The notes below the pieces were generated by a model that did not search any database, was not told where the DNA came from, and saw only the letters and a program-made list of their open reading frames with translations. From Morchella semilibera (taxonomy: Eukaryota > Ascomycota > Pezizomycetes > Pezizales > Morchellaceae): a DNA stretch of 64,000 bases. The translations under genes were made by a program, and so were the position numbers. Positions 58,113 through 64,000 of the stretch are shown here, piece by piece. Location: contig WBVU01000017.1 of the NCBI GenBank assembly GCA_009192285.1, positions 558,001-622,000 of the forward strand, given 5' to 3'. Within the stretch, counting starts at the first letter, position 1. Every line of letters begins with the position of its first letter.

Positions 58113-58915
58113 CAGAAAGTTGTTTAGATTGGGGTAATGCTAACACGAAGATTGGTTCAGGTGGATATTTTCAAGGATCACTAAGAGCGTATAGAATAGA
58201 GGTAATAGATTTATATCGTTAACAGTCTTTCTTCGTCGATGATGATTTCAACAAAGTCGGAGAATGACACTGTATTTATATCCCGCGCAAATGTCACGCG
58301 GACTAAGAACTATCATTACAACAAATATGTGGGAGACCCAGAAGACCCTGATAATCGCCAAGGAAACCAAACACCAACGCCAATGTTGCCAACGCCTTTT
58401 AAATCCCTCATGTTACATCGCGCTACTGCATGCACTCAGATTTTCGTCAGCGGGGAAGTGCCGGAGTCAGCCTACCTGATAACTCCTTAGTACCGGGTCT
58501 CGACTTCACTCGCCAACTCTTTTCCTGCATCGTTATCTATCACTAAGGAGCATGGTTCAACATTAGGACTATCAACAATTAGGTACCGGAGGTGTCGGGT
58601 AGTCTAACCTTTCCCTGAGAAGTCACCAGCTTCAGCTTTCTCAAAACCTTCGCCGTTTGATCAGTTTTGGTCCGATTGATCCCAAACTTGAACTGCTGCC
58701 CCCTCATATACCCACCAGTGTCTTGAGCGGCTGTGCCGGTTCCTTGACGCTCCGAGGGTTATTTTCGGGGTCAAAAACGTGTTTTTTAACTAGTGATTCC
58801 GCAACTCCGCAATCTGGTCCATACTGGCACCACTGTACCTCTCTGGGGCCCCGATTGGGGGTTCAGTAGCATAGGGAGGCTTCGCTGGTCTTCCTGTCTC
58901 CAAATCCCGTAAAAA
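58113..58915 (-). mobile_element. Family B LTR fragment fused to gypsy
   Basis: Inverted family B LTR, lacking about 150 bp on its left (3') side and the last bases on its right (CCCGTAA instead of CCCGTAACA). The join to gypsy RNase H occurs around GAAAGTTGTTTAG, a word present in family B, suggesting a microhomology-type junction. Confidence 0.8.
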
Positions 58916-60379
58916 TAAGTCAATGTTGTGCATGTATTTCTAATAGAAGGATTTCCTTTGGATTCTATGAGTTTCTATGGTATGAGTTAGCGAAGGGATT
59001 CTGGAGCTATATATAGGGAGCTCTCTCCCTCGCTTGTAGGGTTTCTCTTTCCTTCCTTTCTTCTTCACGCAATCTTCCTGTCCTTTTAATCAATCTGGAC
59101 TTTAGGACCTTTAGTCATCAAGATATCCCTTGGGGGACTCCGAGAATTCTCATTGTCCATGTGCCCCTTCTCGCCTCGTTCCCGTCCCTGGATACCTCTT
59201 TAGGTTCTACCTCACTCCGCTCCGCCTTGCTCCGCCCTGCTTTCCCCAGTCTCGGTTGTGTACCTTGGCTCCTCCCACCACGTCCTCGTTTCGCTCCGTG
59301 AAACACCTGCAGCCTGGCTCAGGCTGTCACACAGCTCCGGGCCTGCATTAGACGAGTCTCAGCTCAGATGATCTACTCCATGAGGCTGCAGAGCTGTAAC
59401 TCATTGTAGATTATTCCTAGGTATAAACACTGCCACCTGCAGCAGGGATATTCTTCTACAGAAGAATATGGGAGATGTTCAGACACTTAGAGGCCTTGCT
59501 CTAACCGATCCTCTAATCACTGACAAGGCCTAGACTCGCTAGCCTATCCTTCTATGAATAGATCTCCACACTAGCAGTCAGAAGGTTACACTTGCAGCAC
59601 GTTGCGGTCCTCAGTACAGTTACTTTTCCTGTCACTGTAACTGCTGGATTCTATGAATGACTCTGAGCCTATAACAGGACCGGTGAGAACTATTCTCCTA
59701 AACGTTGGTGTAACTCTGTTATACTAGCCTACTACTTTGTCAGTGTCTAGCGGACTGGCCAGAGCTAGGTTCCGAGTGCCCGAGCATCTTCGATTATTTC
59801 TCTGAGTATTAAGGTCACTGCTGTTGGCAGTGTTGGCCTGGCCCGGAAAGGCCTACATTGAATGACAGCTCTATCGCAACCTTGGGTAGACTATGTGAGC
59901 GCAGTGTCATCTAATAATACCCAGAGAGCTGCTGCTAGTCTAGGATGCAGGTAGTCCTTGACCTTGACTAAGGATATTATACCCACAAAGCTGAGAAAGT
60001 CCGTTAGCACTTAGAGTAAAGCGGGGTAATGTAGGAATATAGTTCCGCTCCGCAATCAGGGTAATTATCAAAACTTAGTAGAAAAGATATAGTTCAGGTC
60101 CAGAGAGGCTCGGAGTAGAAGTACTCGCCTTGGTTCCCTTATGTCATCTCCGACCATTATCTCCAGTTGAGGAATCAGATTGGAAGCAGTCCCTTAAGAT
60201 TATTCTAAGTGAATATACGAAGAATCCTTTATCTCTAAACCTGATTTATTTCTATTGGCCTTTACTTCACATGGTAGTAGAGAGAGTCATCTATTGATAC
60301 CTTAGAGCTCACATTTACGTTAGAGACTTATTGTGGACCCTTTGTTCTACTCTTCTCCTGTTGTAGAGACAGAGCCAAG
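58916..60379. other. LTR-like and unclassified repeat sequence
   Basis: 58950-59340 resembles the leader of the gypsy family (TTCTATGAGTTTCTATGG, TATA box CTATATATAGGG near 59014). 59341-60379 has no gene; part of it (59870-60010) recurs at 45555-45721. Confidence 0.5.
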
Positions 60380-60745
60380 TCACAGAGTCAGCCTACCCGA
60401 TAACACTCTTGTACCTGATCTTGACTTCACTCGCCACTTCTTTCCCATACTGTTATCTATCACTAAGAAGTATGGCTTAGAACTAATGACGGAGGGTACC
60501 GGAGGTGTGAGGTATTCTTACCTTTCCTTGAGAAGCCACCAGCATCGCCTTCCTCGCTGTCTTTGCTGTTTGGTCAGTTTTGGTCCGATTGACTCCAAAC
60601 TCACACTGTTGCCCCCTCATATACCCACCAGTGTTCTTAGCAGCAATGCTGGCACCCTGATGCTCTGGGGGTTTTTTCCAGCTTCAAAAACGTGTTCATT
60701 TACTAGGGATTCTGCAACTCCGCCCTGGGCTCCATACTGGGAGTA
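60380..60745 (-). mobile_element. Family B LTR fragment
   Basis: About 365 bp matching the 5' half of the family B LTR in inverted orientation (CCGATAACACTCTTGTACC to CTGGGCTCCATACTGG). The frame open across it is a translation of LTR sequence, not a gene. Confidence 0.75.
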
Positions 60746-60867
60746 ACGTATCTGTTCGACGCTCCCAGTAGGTGATAAAACCCTTTGAAGTATTCAGAGT
60801 AGTGCTATAGGTACTGTGCTTGGCTCCTATCTCTTTGGTCTTTGGTTCCCAACTCTCATGCTCATAA

Positions 60868-61655
60868 CAAGAAGTGTTTGATTGTGAGCTTTACGCAAAA
60901 GCCAAAGCTACACTGCTTGCCCGAAAAGAGATAAGAAACTCATCTTACTCCACAGTTGATGTCTGCATCCATTCAGACAACCAAGCAGCAATACGGAGAA
61001 TGAGAAAACTGGAAGCATTCCCAGGCCAACACTGGATTCAATTAGCAAGATCAAACCTCTTGGGACTTGAAACAATAAACATCACAACACATATCCATTG
61101 GGTACCAGGACATATAGAAGTGGATGGCAATGAACAAGCAGACAGGTTGGCAAAAAGAGGGGCACGGATTGACAGGGTCGAATCAGATGCGAGGGTATCA
61201 ATTACCCACTTGAAGAGGAAAATCAGGGAGAAGTCCATGGCTATATGGAGAGAAAACTGGGAAACTATAAAGAAATGAAGGAGCTACACAAGTGCTCCCT
61301 ACCCAGATGCCTGCACCCCTTTGTCGGAACATGCCATTTAAACTTGCAAGTGCAAAATTACTCAAATGCGAACAGGCCATGGATATACCAAATCCTACCT
61401 ATCTATAATACTAAAAACAGTCATTGATACAGATGAATTCAGGTACGGGTACTTTCAAGGAACTTCAGCTCATCTACTACTTTACCGCAAACAACATACA
61501 CTACTAGAACTCAGAAAAAATCTTATTGTTACAATAAAACCAATACCACTCAACTGGATGACCACCATGCATACAGAAAAATGACTTCAGGCAACTCTTA
61601 ATAAATTCCATCTACCATCTCAGATCGCCACTAGAAACTGGACACTAGGGGAGAG
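60868..61655 (+). pseudogene. LINE (Tad1-like) 3' fragment
   Basis: 5'-truncated third LINE copy. RNase H domain from VFDCELYAKAKATLLARKE through WVPGHIEVDGNEQADRL, then stops and frameshifts; the terminal Cys motif is degraded (FRYGYFQGTSAHLLLYRKQH). Confidence 0.88.
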
Positions 61656-61689
61656 AGATAGAGATTTACATGAATACACTAGGATCGCG

Positions 61690-62010
61690 GAACTGGAAGG
61701 ATTGGCAAGGCTGGAATTACTGTACGTTAGGAGAAGGATATGAGTCAGAATAGGTTCTATAGGTTTCTGTTACGCAAAGAGGTGAGTCATGGTTGGAGTT
61801 ACGCGAAGATATGAGCAACAGCACCTACTCCTGTACTTTTTTTTTTTCTCTTTTCTCTTCACGCAACGTCTTCTGTATCTACATACCAATCTATTATAGT
61901 CTCTATTATATACTAGTGACTATCGCCGCCCCTTTATTCTTTCTTATATACCTCCCCCTCTTGGAGGTATCGCTGTTACTATTATGCACCCTGCGGAACG
62001 AAACTACACC
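61690..62010 (+). mobile_element. LTR-like copy, family C
   Basis: GATTGGCAAGGCTGGAATTAC through CACGCAACGTCTTCTGTA to GAACGAAACTACA. No target duplication. Confidence 0.6.
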
Positions 62011-62159
62011 TCTGACGCCCCTTGATAGACAACTGGCTACTGTTGGCCGAGTTCACCTAACAACCATCCCTCAGAATTCATGCAAGTCTCTTCATTCGCA
62101 GGTAACCACACAGCCTTCACTTACGTTTTATTCAGAATCTCGCACTACCGCTACTCACT

Positions 62160-62800
62160 GACTGCCCCCAGAATACCAAGGCTCCCGTCAGGAAAATGGC
62201 AAGCCAAAATACGCTATTCTCATTATTGACAGGAGGCCAGTAATACCTACTGAGTCAAGACCTCAGGTTACAAGGTAAGCAACGAGATATAGTTGAATAC
62301 ATAGGAACATCCAGACTAAGAGGTCATTCCAGAAGCTCAATCGGACGCATTTGGGATGGTTCAAGATTAAATCAGTCATTGGTACCTAAGCCTATGAGCT
62401 TGACCTCCTATCTACAACGAAAACACACCCTGTCTTCCCCGTCTCAAAGCTGAAACCCTGTGCTATAGATGTTCTGTCAGGCCATGTCCCCCCTCCCACA
62501 CCTCCGGTCATTGTTGATGGTGATAAGGAATAAAAAGTGAATGAACTCTTGGACTCCAGCCTCCATTACTCGTTTCTTCAGTATCTGGTAGAATGGAAGA
62601 GCTATGATGCTCCTCTCTAGGAATACATTGAGAATTATACTAATGTCCCCCACCCCTTGACCCTCTTCCATGTAGCATACCCTACCAAACCAAGACCCGA
62701 CGGAGTTCTCGCGGAGCTCAAACCTAAATAGAAGGAAATTGTTACAGTTCAGCTTCCTACGTCTCGTCTTCAACCAAGGCGCATTTGTAACAGGGTGGCT
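62160..62800 (+). pseudogene. gypsy integrase C-terminus and chromodomain
   Basis: Reads LGWFKIKSVIGT, LSTTKTHPVFPVSKLKP, PPTPPVIVDGDKE, then a chromodomain FLQYLVEWKSYDAPL, ENYTNVPHPLTLFHVAYPTKPRPD, with several in-frame stops. Chromodomains at the integrase C-terminus mark chromoviruses of the Ty3/gypsy group. It belongs to the same lineage as the minus-strand remnant at 37802-38930. Confidence 0.8.
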
Positions 62801-62954
62801 GAATAAAGTCAGGTGATATCTGAATCAGTATGATGGATTAGAAAACAACGGGCTTCTAACAATGACTCTTTGCATATAACGAGCTCCATATGTACTCATA
62901 CACCAGATGGTTTGATATGGCTCCGTTATAGCAAGATGCAAACAAAGCAACCTG

Positions 62955-63402
62955 TGATAGACAGATGGACCTGAACGAGAACGATGAGAGGTACTATGAT
63001 AGATTTCCTCGTTACTGGAGAGAGGTCACGAGGTCAAGAGAACTATGGCTAGAGATAGGAGTATATTCCTATGTACCGAGCTGAGAGGAAGACGAGACGG
63101 TGAGAAAAAAAAAGAACTAAAGGAAAACACTTCCCGCACTATTTAACCCCCTCCTCCACCAGTCCACTATGACTTATACCTCAGCTCATGAAATCCCATA
63201 GAAACCTATTACAACCACACCTCGTATTCCCTCCCACTATCTTCTCTACTTATATTACAAATCCATCACGTTATCGAATCTCATAGAATCCAATGACGAC
63301 AACCTCATATCATCTCCTCCCCCCCTCGCTTAACATTACTTCACAGTCATAACAGCGCTTCGACTACCAAACCTTTGGGACTGATGCCAAGACGCCGGGA
63401 CA
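62955..63402 (-). mobile_element. LTR, family A, partial
   Basis: Inverted copy, 3' end missing, ending GACGCCGGGACA at 63402. Confidence 0.75.
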
Positions 63403-64000
63403 CAACTAATGGGAAAGCTGGATCAGAAGAAGATGGGGCCATTTAAGCTTATAGAGTCTATAAGTATCTGTGCTTACAAGTTCTTCCTCGCCAGATGGCT
63501 ATCTACTCAGTCTTCAATATCTTTGTGCTAGAACGTGACTTAGCAAAAGTAGATCTGGGGTGAAAAGTTCTCCCCCCAAAACCAGGAGAGATTGGTGAAG
63601 AAACAAACTAACTGGTCTGAGAAGTAACTGATAGCCAGTTCAATAGCTGAGGAGAAGAGTGAAATCTCTAGTATGATAGGAATGATATGAGAATGAGGAT
63701 GCTATATGGGACCCGATCAATATGTCAAGGGGAATGATTAGGAAGCCCTTCGGGATTTTCAAATGAGGTGCCAGTGTTTTAAGAAACCCAAAGACAAGCA
63801 GCTTGAGGGTGTAGTTTTATTTGAATTTTCTGTTTGAACATAGTCACAGAGGTTCCTGTAAAAATAGGTTGAATAAAATTGGGTTACTTAATCTTGAAGA
63901 TTAAAATCTTAAGAGAGGATAGTCACGGTAGTATAACAGAGCCGTATATGTACCTCCCTTGTAACTAATAGTATGTTGATTTATTCATGAGAGAATACAC
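63403..64000 (+). pseudogene. gypsy integrase C-terminal fragment
   Basis: The first about 150 bp read KLDQKKMGPFKLIESIS and CAYKFFLARWLSTQSSIF, the post-integrase region of a gypsy element, from a lineage distinct from 62160-62800. Stops follow. The remaining sequence to the window end is AT-rich with nothing recognised. Confidence 0.6.

Noticed and set aside
60333-60746. 137-codon open frame
   Set aside because: Lies entirely in a family B LTR fragment; the same frame appears in other LTR copies with stops.
1-64000. tRNA, rRNA or other structured RNA genes
   Set aside because: I looked for T-loop GGTTCRANTCC words and rRNA-like blocks. GGTTCGATGG words found belong to LTRs, and no cloverleaf could be supported.

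Overview
This is a stretch of a transposon-rich filamentous ascomycete genome. Short introns (50-110 bp, GT..AG, CTAAY-type branch points), the two host genes and the mixture of mobile elements all point to a fungus. The combination resembles Pezizomycetes such as truffles (Tuber), but that placement is an inference from style and not a match.

Only two ordinary host genes are convincing, and they form one convergent island. A DBP9-type DEAD-box RNA helicase (22232-24402, +, five exons, one apparent +1 frameshift) faces a TLG2-type syntaxin (24952-26311, -, four exons, intact at 389 codons). A third candidate, an unrecognised protein with a late frameshift, lies at 8291-9522 (-). Almost everything else is mobile or derived from mobile elements.

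Layout. 1-489: partial solo LTR of family A. 601-7306: a decayed Helitron, Rep/helicase on + and a small Cys-rich (DUF3716-like) gene on -, ending in a textbook 3' hairpin plus CTAG. 8.3-9.5 kb: unknown ORF. 9.7-11.4 kb: noncoding with micro- and minisatellites. 11.4-15 kb: a second Helitron remnant in the opposite orientation with its own DUF3716-like paralogue, broken up by family A LTRs and MITEs. 15-16.4 kb: two more family A LTRs. 16.6-19.0 kb: a PIF/Harbinger-like element (transposase plus Myb/SANT-like partner) hit three times by one MITE family. 19.4-21.7 kb: a piggyBac element with an apparently intact three-exon transposase. 22.2-26.3 kb: host genes. 26.57-28.0 kb: an intact Tc1/mariner element with TIRs and TA duplications. 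28.1-30.7 kb: Tc1 transposase halves around a family B solo LTR. 31.6-33.6 kb: LTR-in-LTR nest with a MITE and a fold-back inside. 33.6-35.4 kb: pogo/Fot1-like transposase split by an LTR. 35.4-45 kb: truncated LINE, then a minus-strand Ty3/gypsy carcass carrying two solo LTRs and two MITEs. 45.7-54.2 kb: a full-length Tad1-like LINE (46706-52733) inserted into an old LTR, beside further nested LTRs. 54.2-58.1 kb: plus-strand gypsy element of the same family, fused to an LTR fragment. 58.1-64 kb: LTR, LINE and gypsy fragments.

The most unusual signal is in the Helitrons. Both carry or lie beside a DUF3716-like Cys-rich gene in the same relative arrangement, and each is peppered with its own hexamer (TYGCAA in the first, GYGTAA in the second). 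This suggests a Helitron family whose accessory protein may co-evolve with a dispersed motif. The second notable system is an approximately 137-bp MITE family (TIR CATCAGCAA) making 2-bp target duplications; three empty sites can be reconstructed exactly.
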